Source: JASTVH01 sp042862465
GTDB lineage: Bacteria; Pseudomonadota; Gammaproteobacteria; Pseudomonadales; Oleiphilaceae
Reading direction: 5' to 3'
NCBI GenBank assembly: GCA_042862465.1
Contig: JASTVH010000004.1
Coordinates: forward strand, 124,001 to 188,000
Length of the DNA: 64,000 nucleotides
Shown here: piece after piece, positions 52,219-61,658 of the stretch
Layout of the letters: each line of letters opens with the position of its first letter
Numbering within the stretch: position 1 is the stretch's first letter
Notes under the pieces: model-generated
Database searches by the model: none
Told to the model about the DNA's origin: nothing
Seen by the model: only the letters and a program-made list of their open reading frames with translations
Translations under genes and position numbers: made by a program

Positions 52219-54066
52219 ATGGCCGACGGAGCGGTGCTGACACTGCTGTGGTGGATCCCCCTGCTGCCGCTGGCCGGCTTTGCGGTGCTGGCGCTGTTCG
52301 GCGGTTACCTGTCCCGGGCGGGGGTGGCCTGGGTCGGTGTGGGCTCGGTGGCTCTGGCGGCACTGGCCGCGGCGGTGCTGGCCGTTGAGTTCTACAGCCT
52401 GGCGCCGGCCGCGCGCAGTCTCACCCAGACCCTGGGGTCCTGGTTGGCCGTCAGCGCGCTCAGCGTGGATTTCACCCTGCGTCTGGATGAGCTGTCCATG
52501 GTCATGCTGCTGGTGGTAACCGGCGTGGGCTTTTTGATCCATCTCTACTCCGCCGAGTTCATGGCCGCGGAGCGCGACTACCGCCGTTACTTCGCCTACC
52601 TCAACCTGTTCGTCGCCGCCATGCTGGTGCTGGTGCTGGCGGACAATCTCGTGCTGTTGTTCATGGGCTGGGAAGGCGTGGGGCTTTGTAGCTACCTGTT
52701 GATCGGCTACTGGTATCAGGATCCGGCCAATGGCGCCGCCGCGCGCAAGGCCTTTGTGGTGACCCGGGTGGGGGACGTGGCGCTCTTGCTGGGACTGTTT
52801 CTGCTGTTCGACCAGTTCTCCAGTCTGCAGATCCCGGAGCTGCTGGCCGGCATCGGTGCGGAATGGGCAAACGGCAGCGAGCTGGCGGTGCTGGCGGGTT
52901 TCCTGGTGCTGGGCGGCGCCGTGGGCAAGTCCGCCCAGCTGCCGCTGCAGGTGTGGCTGCCGGATGCCATGGCCGGCCCCAGTCCGGTCAGCGCCCTGAT
53001 CCACGCCGCCACCATGGTGACCGCCGGGGTCTACCTGATCGCCCGCCTGCATCCCCTGTTCGAGGTGGCGCCGGCGGCGCAGCTGGCGGTCGCGGTGGTG
53101 GGGGCGCTGACCCTGCTGTTGTCGGGCTTTGCGGCCCTCTCACAGCGGGATATCAAACGCATCCTGGCCTATTCCACCATCAGCCAGATCGGATACATGT
53201 TCCTGGCCCTGGGCGTGGGGGCCTGGTCGGCGGCCATTTTCCATCTGGTCACCCATGCCTTCTTCAAGGCCCTGCTGTTCCTGTCCGCCGGGGTCATCAT
53301 TCACCACCTGCACGACGAGCACGATGTGTTCCGGATGGGCGGGCTGCGTAAGACCATGCCCCTGACCTTTGCCGCCTTCCTGGCCGGGGCCTCGTCCCTG
53401 GCGGCCCTGCCCTGGGTGACCGCCGGCTTCTACAGCAAGGACCCGATCCTGATGGCCGCCTGGCACGCGCCCCAGGCTGGCGGTTGGCTGCTGGCGGCCG
53501 CTTTGCTGGGCGCCCTCCTGACCGCGGTTTACAGCTTCCGGGCGGTTTTCCTGGTCTTCGGGGGCGAGCCGGCCACGCAGGAGCGCGAGCGCCTGGGCTG
53601 GCGCATCGCCGCGCCCTTTGGGGTGTTACTGGTGCTGTCGCTGGTGGGGGGGGTGATTGCCTTGCCCCTGTCCGGCGTTTTCCCCGAGAGTGAAGAGGCC
53701 CATGCCGGCTGGATCAAGGCTTTGGCGGTGGCCGTGGCTGTGGGCGGCGTGGCCCTGGCCGGCTGGCTCTACGGGCGGTCGCAATCGCCCTGGCGCCAGG
53801 GCCGGCCGCACGGGGTGGTGGATCGGCTGTGGGCCCAGGGCTGGGGCTTTGATGCCCTGTATCACGGCCTGCTGGTCTGGCCGTTAACGACCCTGGCCCG
53901 CCTCAATCGCCGCGATGGGGTGGACCGGCTGGTGGATGCGGTGGTGTGGTGCAACGGGGCGCTGCATGCCGGACTGAGCCAGCTGCAGACCGGCCTGTTG
54001 CGGCACTATGCCCTGGGGATTCTGGTGGGCGCCCTGCTCATGGTTGGCATGGGAGTCTGGTTATGA
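52219..54066 (+). CDS. nuoL: NADH-quinone oxidoreductase subunit L
   Basis: A 615-residue antiporter-like proton-pumping subunit with about 16 helices and the long lateral helix at the C-terminus. The TM5 Glu is in WEGVGLCSYLLIGYW, the TM7 Lys is in GAVGKSAQLPLQVWLPDAM, and the TM8-like HAATMVTAGVYLIAR is conserved. It overlaps nuoM by 4 bp (ATGA). Confidence 0.96.
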   Translation: MADGAVLTLLWWIPLLPLAGFAVLALFGGYLSRAGVAWVGVGSVALAALAAAVLAVEFYSLAPAARSLTQTLGSWLAVSALSVDFTLRLDELSMVMLLVVTGVGFLIHLYSAEFMAAERDYRRYFAYLNLFVAAMLVLVLADNLVLLFMGWEGVGLCSYLLIGYWYQDPANGAAARKAFVVTRVGDVALLLGLFLLFDQFSSLQIPELLAGIGAEWANGSELAVLAGFLVLGGAVGKSAQLPLQVWLPDAMAGPSPVSALIHAATMVTAGVYLIARLHPLFEVAPAAQLAVAVVGALTLLLSGFAALSQRDIKRILAYSTISQIGYMFLALGVGAWSAAIFHLVTHAFFKALLFLSAGVIIHHLHDEHDVFRMGGLRKTMPLTFAAFLAGASSLAALPWVTAGFYSKDPILMAAWHAPQAGGWLLAAALLGALLTAVYSFRAVFLVFGGEPATQERERLGWRIAAPFGVLLVLSLVGGVIALPLSGVFPESEEAHAGWIKALAVAVAVGGVALAGWLYGRSQSPWRQGRPHGVVDRLWAQGWGFDALYHGLLVWPLTTLARLNRRDGVDRLVDAVVWCNGALHAGLSQLQTGLLRHYALGILVGALLMVGMGVWL

Positions 54067-55571
54067 TCTTGCCCTGGCTGATCCTAGTGTTATTGCTGGG
54101 CGCCCCCATCGTCTGGTGGGGCGAGCGTCATCTGGCGGGTTCGGGGCGCTGGCTGGCGCTGACGACACTGGTGCTGGATGCGGTCCTGGCCTGTTCCCCG
54201 CTGGGAGATCCGGCGCTGGAGCTGGCGGATGGCTGGGCCCAGGCCTGGCACTGGCCCTGGATTCCCCGTTTTGGCATTGAGCTGAGCCTGGCCCTGGACG
54301 GTCTCAGCCTGGCCCTGGTGCTGCTGACCCTGGGCGTGGGCGCAGTGGCGGTGGCGATCTCCTGGGAAGAGATCCGGGAGCGGGCCGGTGCCTACTATGC
54401 CCTGGTACTGCTGACCCTGGCCGGCGTGGTGGGGGTCTTCCTGGCGGTGGATCTGTTCCTGTTCTTCTTCCTCTGGGAACTGATGCTGGTGCCGATGTAT
54501 TTCATCATCAGCCTCTGGGGGCACGAGAACCGGGAGCGTTCCGCCATCAAGTTTTTCATCTTCACCCAGAGCAGTGGGCTGTTGATGCTGCTGGCGATCC
54601 TGGGGCTGGTCTGGGCGCATTTTCAGGTCACCGGAACCATTACCTTCAACTATTTCGACCTGCTGCAGACGACCCTCGACCCGGGGCTGGCTTCCGGACT
54701 GCTGGTGGGCTTCTTCGTTGCCTTCGCGGTCAAGCTGCCGGTGGTGCCCCTGCACACCTGGCTCCCGGATGCCCATACCGATGCGCCCACCGGTGGCAGC
54801 GTGATCCTGGCCGGTATCCTGCTCAAGACCGGGGGCTACGGTCTGTTGCGGTTTGCCTTGCCGCTGTTTCCGGATGCGGCGGTGCAGTTTGCGCCCGTCG
54901 CCTTCTGGCTGGGGGCCATCGGGATTCTCTATGGCGCCCTGATGGCCTTCGCCCAGGATGACTTCAAGCGGCTGGTGGCCTACAGCAGCGTCAGCCACAT
55001 GGGCTTCGTCCTGATCGGCGTGTTTGCCTTCAACACCTACGGCTACCAGGGGGCGGTTATCCAGATGCTGGCTCACGGCATCACCACCGTGGCGCTGTTC
55101 GTGATCGCCGGCATGCTCGATGCCCGCTTCCACACCCGGGACATGCGCCGGTTCGGTGGCTTATGGCGACCGCTGCCACGATTGGGGGCGCTGGCGCTGT
55201 TCTTTGCGGTGGCCTCCCTGGGCATGCCGGGCACGGGGAATTTTATCGGCGAATTTCTGGTGCTGCTCGGCAGCTTCCCGGTCTATCCCGGCGCCACCAT
55301 CGCCGCTGCCATCGGCCTGGTGGGCGCCGCCATCTACAGCCTGATCCTTGTCCAGCGCAGCTTCCAGGGCCACGCCGGTAACCAGTCCGGGACCCCGGCG
55401 CCGGATCTGGATCGCCGCGAATGGGGACTGCTGGGTGCCCTGGTCATCGCCATCCTGTGGCTGGGGTTCCATCCCCAGCCGGTGCTCGACCTGCTTGAGC
55501 CGACCCTGGGGCCGGCCACCAGTCAGGCGGCGGCGACCTTCGTGCTCCGGGCCGGGGAGGATTCGCTATGA
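54063..55571 (+). CDS. nuoM: NADH-quinone oxidoreductase subunit M
   Basis: A 502-residue antiporter-like proton-pumping subunit with 14 helices. The key TM5 Glu is in FFLWELMLVPMYFI, the TM7 Lys is in FAVKLPVVPLHTWLPDAH, and the later helix contains YSSVSHMGFVLIGV. The start at 54063 is chosen because it gives the normal N-terminus and overlaps nuoL by ATGA, and the longer ORF reading upstream lies within nuoL. It overlaps nuoN by 4 bp. Confidence 0.96.
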   Translation: MILPWLILVLLLGAPIVWWGERHLAGSGRWLALTTLVLDAVLACSPLGDPALELADGWAQAWHWPWIPRFGIELSLALDGLSLALVLLTLGVGAVAVAISWEEIRERAGAYYALVLLTLAGVVGVFLAVDLFLFFFLWELMLVPMYFIISLWGHENRERSAIKFFIFTQSSGLLMLLAILGLVWAHFQVTGTITFNYFDLLQTTLDPGLASGLLVGFFVAFAVKLPVVPLHTWLPDAHTDAPTGGSVILAGILLKTGGYGLLRFALPLFPDAAVQFAPVAFWLGAIGILYGALMAFAQDDFKRLVAYSSVSHMGFVLIGVFAFNTYGYQGAVIQMLAHGITTVALFVIAGMLDARFHTRDMRRFGGLWRPLPRLGALALFFAVASLGMPGTGNFIGEFLVLLGSFPVYPGATIAAAIGLVGAAIYSLILVQRSFQGHAGNQSGTPAPDLDRREWGLLGALVIAILWLGFHPQPVLDLLEPTLGPATSQAAATFVLRAGEDSL

Positions 55572-56986
55572 CATCCATGCAGTGGCAGGCGCTGATCCCC
55601 CTGTTGGTGCTGTCCGGCGCGGGCAGTCTGATGCTGCTGATGGCGGCGTTCTGGCGTCAGCATTATCTGGTGGCCCTGACTGCGGGCTTTGCGTCAATCG
55701 TAGCGTTGATGACCCTGCCGGCGGCGGCCGTCTCGGAGCCGGTGGTGATCGCCCCGCTGTTGGTGGTGGACCGGTTGACGGTGTTCTTCTGGGCCCTGAT
55801 TGCTGCCGCGACGCTTGCGGCCATTGCCCTGTGCTATGCCTATTTCCAGCGTCTCGATGAGGAGCCGGAGGAAGCCTATGGCCTGCTGCTGCTCTCTGCG
55901 GCCGGCGCCGGGGTGCTGGCCGCCAGTACCCACTTCGTGAGCCTGTTCCTGGGCCTGGAATTGCTGAGCGTTCCCCTGGTGATCCTGGTGGGCTATACCC
56001 ATGGCCGTGAAGTCAGCGTGGAGGCGGCGCTCAAATACCTGGTGCTGGCGGGCTTTGCCACTACGCTGTTGCTGTTTGGGATTGCGCTGCTGTTCGGGGC
56101 AACCGGTCACCTGGCGTTTGCCGACCTCGCCATCCCGGTTGCGGTGGCCGCGCAGGTTTACTGGCTGGGGGGGCTGGCACTGGTGTTCACGGGGCTGGCC
56201 TTCAAGCTGTCGCTGGTGCCGCTGCATTTCTGGACACCGGACGTCTACCAGGGTGCGCCAACCCCCGTGACGGCTTTCCTCTCCACGGTTTCCAAAGGCG
56301 CGGCGCTGATGGTGTTGCTGCGGTTGAGCCAGTCCCTGAACCTGCCGCTGGGCTCCGCTGTGTGGAACGCGCTGCTCGGGGTCACCGCCGCGTCCATTCT
56401 CGCCGGTAACTGGCTGGCCCTGCGCCAGGACAATCTCAAGCGGCTGCTGGCTTACTCCTCCATTGCCCACATGGGCTATGCCCTGGCCGGGCTGCTGGCC
56501 GGGGGCGACCTGGCGCGGGAAACGGTGGGGTTTTACCTGGCCTTCTACTTCGCCACCACCCTGGGCGCCTTTGGCGTGCTGGTGTTGCTCAGTGGCCCCG
56601 AGGATGAGGTGGAACAGCGGCAGGCCCTGCGCGGGCTCTTCTGGCGCCGCCCCTGGCCGGCGCTGGTACTGACGCTAATGCTGCTGTCGCTGGCGGGGGT
56701 GCCGCTCACCGGGGGATTCATCGGCAAGTTTTACGTCCTCACGGCCGGTGCCCAGGCGCAGCTGTGGGCGCTGATGGGGGTGGTGATCATCGGCAGCGCC
56801 ATTGGCCTGTTCTACTACCTGCGGGTGATCCTGACCCTGTTGGCGTCGGACCAGGCGGCATCGGCTACCGGGTCAGCGCCTTCCCGGGCCGTTGCCACCA
56901 CGGTACTGCTGGTCCTTTCCGTCATGGTGATCTGGCTGGGTCTGGCGCCGGCCGAGGTGATCGCCCGCCTGGCGGGCAGCTCCTGA
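55568..56986 (+). CDS. nuoN: NADH-quinone oxidoreductase subunit N
   Basis: A 472-residue antiporter-like subunit with 14 helices, last gene of the operon. Its proton-path motifs are FLGLELLSVPLVILVGY (TM5 Glu), AFKLSLVPLHFWTPDVY (TM7 Lys region) and AYSSIAHMGYALAG. It ends 39 bp before the opposing glutamate-synthase-like gene. No intrinsic terminator is visible. Confidence 0.95.
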   Translation: MTSMQWQALIPLLVLSGAGSLMLLMAAFWRQHYLVALTAGFASIVALMTLPAAAVSEPVVIAPLLVVDRLTVFFWALIAAATLAAIALCYAYFQRLDEEPEEAYGLLLLSAAGAGVLAASTHFVSLFLGLELLSVPLVILVGYTHGREVSVEAALKYLVLAGFATTLLLFGIALLFGATGHLAFADLAIPVAVAAQVYWLGGLALVFTGLAFKLSLVPLHFWTPDVYQGAPTPVTAFLSTVSKGAALMVLLRLSQSLNLPLGSAVWNALLGVTAASILAGNWLALRQDNLKRLLAYSSIAHMGYALAGLLAGGDLARETVGFYLAFYFATTLGAFGVLVLLSGPEDEVEQRQALRGLFWRRPWPALVLTLMLLSLAGVPLTGGFIGKFYVLTAGAQAQLWALMGVVIIGSAIGLFYYLRVILTLLASDQAASATGSAPSRAVATTVLLVLSVMVIWLGLAPAEVIARLAGSS

Positions 56987-57025
56987 CAGCGCTGGAATGG
57001 CCCGGCCTGATCGCTGTCAACGTCC

Positions 57026-58669
57026 TCAGCGCAGCTTCGAACGGCGCAACTCCCGGATGAATTCCGGCGGCGCGAAGCTGTCGGCCCGGGCGGTCTCCCA
57101 GAACTCCCGGTAAAGCGGATGGTCCGGTACGCCCTCCAGCAGTTCCCCGGGTTCCAGATAGTGATAGATGTCCGCATAGGACTTGGCTTTGGTTCGCGAG
57201 ATGCGGTGGTTGATGTGCTCCGGGCCCAGCTCGTCGGAGTGACGCAGACCGGCGGCCCCAATCAGGTTGGCCAGGGCCTGCACCGTGTGGCGATGGAAGT
57301 TGTAGACCCGCTCGCTCTTGTCCTTGACGTCGAGATTGCGGCTGCGGTACGGGTTCTGGGTGGCGACGCCGCTGGGGCAGCTGTCGTTGTGGCAGTTCTG
57401 GGACTGGATACAGCCGAGGGAGAACATGAAGCCGCGGGCGGCGTTGCACCAGTCCGCTCCCAGGGCCATGACCCGCGCCATATAGAAGGCGGTGGTGATC
57501 TTGCCGGCGGCACCGATCTTGATTTTCTCGCGCAGGTTGGTGGCCACCAGCGTGTTGTGAACCAACAGCAGGGCCTCGCTCAGGGGCATGCCGAGGCGGT
57601 TGATGAATTCCAGCGGTGCCGCACCGGTGCCCCCCTCGCCGCCATCCACGACGATGAAGTCCGGCAGTTTGTGGCTCTCCAGCATGGCCTTGACCAGAGC
57701 GAACCACTCCCAGGGATGGCCGATGGCGAGCTTGAACCCGACCGGCTTGCCCCCACTGAGGTCGCGCAGGCGTTCAATGAAATCCATCAGCTCCAGGGGG
57801 GTGGAAAACGCCGAGTGGCTGGGGGGCGAAACACAGTCCTCACCGATGGCGACCCCCCGGGCTTCGGCAATCTCCTCGGTCACCTTGGCCCCGGGGAGGA
57901 TGCCGCCGTGGCCGGGTTTGGCGCCCTGGGACAGCTTGATCTCGATCATCTTGACCTGATCCCGCGTGGCGTTGCGGACGAATGCCTCTTCGCTGAAGGA
58001 ACCGTCCGGGTTACGGCAGCCAAAATAGCCTGAGCCGATTTCCCAGACGAGGTCGCCGTTGTACTGTAGGTGGTAGCGCGAGATCGAGCCTTCCCCGGTG
58101 TCGTGATAGAAGCCGCCTTTGGCGGCGCCGGCGTTGAGCGCCAGGATGGCATTGGCGGACAGGGCGCCGAAGCTCATGGCGGAAATGTTGAGTACGCTGG
58201 CGCTGTAGGGCTGTTTGCAGTTCTCGCCGATGGTCACGCGGAAATCCGGATCGAGATCATCCACCGGGGCCAGGGAATGGCTCATCCATTCGTAGCCGGG
58301 TTCGTACATGGCATGCAGGGAACCGAAGGGTTTCTTGTCGAGCACGTTTTTCGCCCGCCGGTAGACGATGGCTCGCTGTTCCCGGGAAAAGGGCTGTTCC
58401 TCGGTGTCCGAGTGGATGAAGTACTGACGTAACTCCGGTCCGATGCCTTCGAGGATGTAGCGCAGGTGGGCCGCGATGGGGTAGTTGCGGCTGATGGTGT
58501 GGTGGCGGTTGAAGATATCGTGGGTGCCGACAGCCGTGAGGACACCGAACAGCAACGGTAGCAGCCAAAGCGACGGATAGAACCAGGCCAGTGGCGCCGT
58601 GATGACCAGGCCCAGCACGGAGAGGGCATAGGGGGTGTAGCGTGAAACCAGGGTATGGAGTGGTCGCAT
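57026..58669 (-). CDS. Membrane-anchored FMN-binding glutamate synthase domain protein
   Basis: A 547-residue protein with a hydrophobic N-terminus (about 14-47, two segments) and a large GltS FMN-binding domain of the glutamate-synthase central type: GAKPGHGGILPGAKV (about 233-247), VVDGGEGGTGAAPLEF (about 311-326), GADWCNAARGFMFSLGCIQS with the Cys set CIQSQNCHNDSCPSG typical of the [3Fe-4S] ligands. No glutaminase domain and no NADPH-binding partner (GltD) are nearby, so it is a stand-alone member of a widespread family with unknown reaction. The start at 58669 (MRPLHTL) is preferred over an upstream ATG at 58867 that reads through non-coding sequence. Confidence 0.85.
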   Translation of the reverse strand: MRPLHTLVSRYTPYALSVLGLVITAPLAWFYPSLWLLPLLFGVLTAVGTHDIFNRHHTISRNYPIAAHLRYILEGIGPELRQYFIHSDTEEQPFSREQRAIVYRRAKNVLDKKPFGSLHAMYEPGYEWMSHSLAPVDDLDPDFRVTIGENCKQPYSASVLNISAMSFGALSANAILALNAGAAKGGFYHDTGEGSISRYHLQYNGDLVWEIGSGYFGCRNPDGSFSEEAFVRNATRDQVKMIEIKLSQGAKPGHGGILPGAKVTEEIAEARGVAIGEDCVSPPSHSAFSTPLELMDFIERLRDLSGGKPVGFKLAIGHPWEWFALVKAMLESHKLPDFIVVDGGEGGTGAAPLEFINRLGMPLSEALLLVHNTLVATNLREKIKIGAAGKITTAFYMARVMALGADWCNAARGFMFSLGCIQSQNCHNDSCPSGVATQNPYRSRNLDVKDKSERVYNFHRHTVQALANLIGAAGLRHSDELGPEHINHRISRTKAKSYADIYHYLEPGELLEGVPDHPLYREFWETARADSFAPPEFIRELRRSKLR

Positions 58670-58879
58670 AATCCGCCTTGTACGCTGACTGAATGAAAAC
58701 AGCTCTCTATTCAGCCAGAAAAAGGGCGGGCGAGAAACCATGCGGTGTTCAGCGCGACCGCCTGTGGACATGGGGAGATGGTAATTTGACTGTAGGGTAT
58801 CCCCGCGCCAAAAAGGAGGTTTACGTGAAAGCATTGGGAAGTGGCTTTCCGGTTCCAACGACATCACGGAGAGATTGTT

Positions 58880-59491
58880 ATGCGATTGTACGGTTCCCCA
58901 TTGGCCCTTGCGGCCTCCCTGTTAGCCCCTCTTCCGGCCCTGGCCGTTCCCATCACCGCCTCCTATTCCGTGGACGCGCTGGACAGCGATCCCGGTCTGG
59001 TGGTCTCCACAGAGCCTGTGGCGGAAAATCCGTTTACGGTCGACCTGGAAGAGGGAGACTCGGTCACCTTCGACCTGTTTTCCATCTGGACCGATGAGAG
59101 CGTGGTGAATTCGGATGATGGCGTTTATCCGGGCGACATCACCGTGAGCTTCGATTTTCTGGCGCCGGAGCCGGCTTCGGTGGACGTGACCGGTATTACA
59201 GTCGGAGTCTTTGCGCTCATCGCGTCTTTCGGGGACGTTGACTGGGACGGTCCGGACACCACTACCTTCGGCGCGCTGGGTGACGGTTCGCTGCAGATCG
59301 CGCTGTCCGATACCACCTTCAACGCCGGTGCTTTTGGCGACAACCTGTACGAGGGCAAGGAGCACGCCGGGACTGTTCAGGCGACGCTGAGCTGGTTACC
59401 GGCGTCGCAGGTGCCCGAGCCGGCCTCCCTGGGGTTGATGGGGCTGGGTCTGGTTGGACTGGGTGCATTGGGCCGCCGCAAAGCGGCATAG
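58880..59491 (+). CDS. PEP-CTERM sorting domain exported protein
   Basis: A 203-residue exported protein with a signal peptide (about 1-22, ALA-V) and a C-terminal PEP-CTERM signal: VPEPAS at about 178, a hydrophobic stretch and RRKAA at the end. In such proteins an exosortase (EpsH/XrtA type) removes the tail at the outer membrane or on the way to the exopolysaccharide. No exosortase is in the window. The mature domain is acidic, beta-rich and lacks cysteines. The start at 58880 is supported by GGAGAG 8 bases upstream. Its ligand or role is unknown. Confidence 0.85.
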   Translation: MRLYGSPLALAASLLAPLPALAVPITASYSVDALDSDPGLVVSTEPVAENPFTVDLEEGDSVTFDLFSIWTDESVVNSDDGVYPGDITVSFDFLAPEPASVDVTGITVGVFALIASFGDVDWDGPDTTTFGALGDGSLQIALSDTTFNAGAFGDNLYEGKEHAGTVQATLSWLPASQVPEPASLGLMGLGLVGLGALGRRKAA

Positions 59492-59495
59492 ACCT

Positions 59496-59527
59496 GGAGC
59501 CGGTGGCTCGGAGCAGCTGCCGGCTCC
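59496..59527 (+). terminator. Hairpin after the PEP-CTERM gene
   Basis: An 8-bp perfect stem (GGAGCCGG / CCGGCTCC) with a 16-nt loop lies 4 bp after the stop codon. No T tract follows. Confidence 0.45.
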
Positions 59528-59661
59528 TCACGCCCTTGAGCGTGGTGGGAGATTTGCTGAAAATGACCAGGAGAGGGTGCATCGGGGTCTGACTCCGATA
59601 GTATGGAGTGACTGGCATTCGCAGCAAGCATCGGCGATAGGCCGATGAGGATTGATGAATA

Positions 59662-60012
59662 ATGGCTTTTTCGGACTGGTTGCCGTGGGGAGATATCCCC
59701 GAAATCAGTGCCCGGTCCCTGGCTGAGAACCTCCCCAACGTCCAGGTCCTGGATGTTCGCACCCCACGCGAATTTCGCCGCAACCACGTGTTCGGCGCCA
59801 TCAATGTCCCCATTACCCGGCTGGACCCGCAGAATGTGCTAACCCTCGGCCTCGACGCCGGGCGTCCGGTGGTGGTGATCTGCCTGACCGCCCATCGCAG
59901 TATTCCCGCCGTCAAGAAACTGCGCCGCTGGGGCTTTGACGCCGAACAGTTGCAGGGCGGCATGCGGGCCTGGTGGCAACAGGAATTGCCCTGTGCCTCA
60001 AGTGAGCAATAG
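59662..60012 (+). CDS. Rhodanese-like sulfurtransferase
   Basis: A 116-residue single-domain rhodanese (residues about 10-110) that would transfer sulfane sulfur via its catalytic Cys74 in VVICLTAHRS. The active-site loop CLTAHRS resembles small GlpE/PspE-like rhodaneses. No signal peptide, so it is cytosolic. It is a single-gene unit with no sulfur operon next to it. Sulfur source and acceptor are unknown; no trace of a fused domain. Confidence 0.82.
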   Translation: MAFSDWLPWGDIPEISARSLAENLPNVQVLDVRTPREFRRNHVFGAINVPITRLDPQNVLTLGLDAGRPVVVICLTAHRSIPAVKKLRRWGFDAEQLQGGMRAWWQQELPCASSEQ

Positions 60013-60144
60013 TCCAGGGCTGACTGATGACGTCCTGTGTTCGCTCTGCAGGTGGCCGTTCGTGGTTAATGGATGGGTTGTTTGCCAGAAGACGTCACAA
60101 ATCCGCCTCCCGGCATTGCCCTTGCTCCTTTGTATGACTAAAGC

Positions 60145-61041
60145 TTATTGAAGCGATGGCAGGTTGTCGAAGAGTCCTTTGAGCCAGGAATAAAGCGCTT
60201 CGATATCCGGTTCAGGGCGATGACTTTTGGGTGTGACTAACCAGTAGCTTTTGTCGATTTTGGCCCGAATGGGGAACGGCAACACCAGGCGCTTATCCTT
60301 CACCCAACTGCTGGCGGTCGGAAGCAGAGCCAGGGCAACTCCCAGCCCGTCCGAAGCTGCCTTCATAGCCGCGAGATAGGAGTCGCATACAATCCGTTCC
60401 GGTGACGCTCCGGAGGGTTGCGGTCTGAAGTGGTGTTCCCATTCCAACATGGCCGGTTCCGCGTAGATGAGGCGGTGTTCGTGGAGCCGCTCAAGGCCGG
60501 TAAAACGATGAGAGGCGGCGTAAGAGGGGCTGCATACCGGCGCCACCCAAGTGTCACAGAGTTTACGGCAGTCGAGGTCGGGCCAGTTACCGTCGCCAAA
60601 TCGAATGGCTGCATCGATGTGTTCGGCGTCAAAGTCTGCGAAGGACATGCGAGCTTCTACGCGCAGCTCCCTGTCCGCAACCTGTTCCCTGAATTGCAGG
60701 TAATTGGGCATGATCAGTTCCTGTGCCACAAACAGAGGGGCGCTGATATGCAGGGTGGAGCGATCAAACTGGCGCCTGTAAGCAGTGTAGCCCTGGCGGT
60801 GCGCGTGCATCACTTGTTGCGCGACCTCGAAGTAGAACTGCCCTTCCGCCGTCAATCGAACCTGACGGGTGTGGCGCTCGAACAGTGATGCCTGTAGCCA
60901 TTCTTCAAAGGCTTTGATCTTTTGCCCGATGGCCGGGGCTGTCACATACAACTCCTCTGCTGCCTTCTTGAAGCTCAGGTGGCGGGCCGCCGCTTCAAAG
61001 GCTGGAATGAGCTGAATGGGTGGAGTCTTTCGGTAATTCAT
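60145..61041 (-). CDS. LysR family transcriptional regulator
   Basis: A 298-residue LysR-type regulator with an N-terminal winged helix (about 5-65; HLSFKKAAEELYVTAPAIGQ) and a C-terminal effector-binding domain (about 95-290), of the GcvA-like subgroup by the N-terminal pattern RKTPPIQLIPAFEAAARHLS. It is transcribed divergently from the DUF4442-MAPEG pair, so it most probably controls that promoter. The 149-bp shared region is locally AT-rich, but no clear T-N11-A dyad could be fixed. Confidence 0.87.
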   Translation of the reverse strand: MNYRKTPPIQLIPAFEAAARHLSFKKAAEELYVTAPAIGQKIKAFEEWLQASLFERHTRQVRLTAEGQFYFEVAQQVMHAHRQGYTAYRRQFDRSTLHISAPLFVAQELIMPNYLQFREQVADRELRVEARMSFADFDAEHIDAAIRFGDGNWPDLDCRKLCDTWVAPVCSPSYAASHRFTGLERLHEHRLIYAEPAMLEWEHHFRPQPSGASPERIVCDSYLAAMKAASDGLGVALALLPTASSWVKDKRLVLPFPIRAKIDKSYWLVTPKSHRPEPDIEALYSWLKGLFDNLPSLQ

Positions 61042-61190
61042 TTGGGCTCTTATGGTAATTAAAATGTTTTCTATAGATCAGAATAACTCGTTTGTAGGGT
61101 GATTTCGCATAGAATATCTTTTGCATGGTCACGGCTCGGGTCTTCCCGGACACCGGGCGCGCCAGGAACTGCAATCACAGGTGAGGCACC

Positions 61191-61646
61191 ATGCTATCGA
61201 CACCCCAATCACTCAAACGGCTCCTCAATATCTACCCTCCCTATCTTGGAGCCGGCATCAAAATTGAATATGTCGCCGACGACTGGAAAGAGCTGCACGT
61301 CGGCATGGCATTGCGCTGGTATAACCGTAATGCCGTTAACACACATTTTGGTGGCAGCCTGTATTCGATGATCGATCCCCACTTGATGCTCATGTTGATG
61401 CAGCTGCTGGGGCGGGATTACGTGATCTGGGATAAAGCGGCCGAAATCGAGTTTGTGAACGCCAGCAGGCGTCGGGTGAAATCGGTTATTTCCATCACCG
61501 ATAACGACATCCGGTCGATTCAGAGCCATACCGACGATGGTGCCAAATACTTCCCGGTATTCGTGGTCGATATCCGGGACGAAGCCGACAACGTGGTGGC
61601 AAGGGTCAAAAAAACCCTGTACGTGAAGAAAAAAAAGCGGCACTGA
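61191..61646 (+). CDS. DUF4442 family hotdog-fold protein
   Basis: A 151-residue protein with the DUF4442 hotdog-fold pattern: NIYPPYLGAGIKIEYVADDW at the start (about 13-32) and NTHFGGSLYSMIDPHLMLML around 50-69, which aligns with the acyl-CoA/thioesterase-like pocket of this family. Probable thioesterase, acyl substrate unknown. It is the first gene divergent from LysR and is followed, 12 bp later, by the MAPEG gene, so they form an operon. Confidence 0.8.
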   Translation: MLSTPQSLKRLLNIYPPYLGAGIKIEYVADDWKELHVGMALRWYNRNAVNTHFGGSLYSMIDPHLMLMLMQLLGRDYVIWDKAAEIEFVNASRRRVKSVISITDNDIRSIQSHTDDGAKYFPVFVVDIRDEADNVVARVKKTLYVKKKKRH

Positions 61647-61658
61647 AAGGTGGGAGTT

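Noticed and set aside
58693..58879. ORF start for the PEP-CTERM gene at 58841 or upstream small ORF
   Set aside because: The extra N-terminal residues would disrupt the signal peptide, and GGAGAG lies before 58880.
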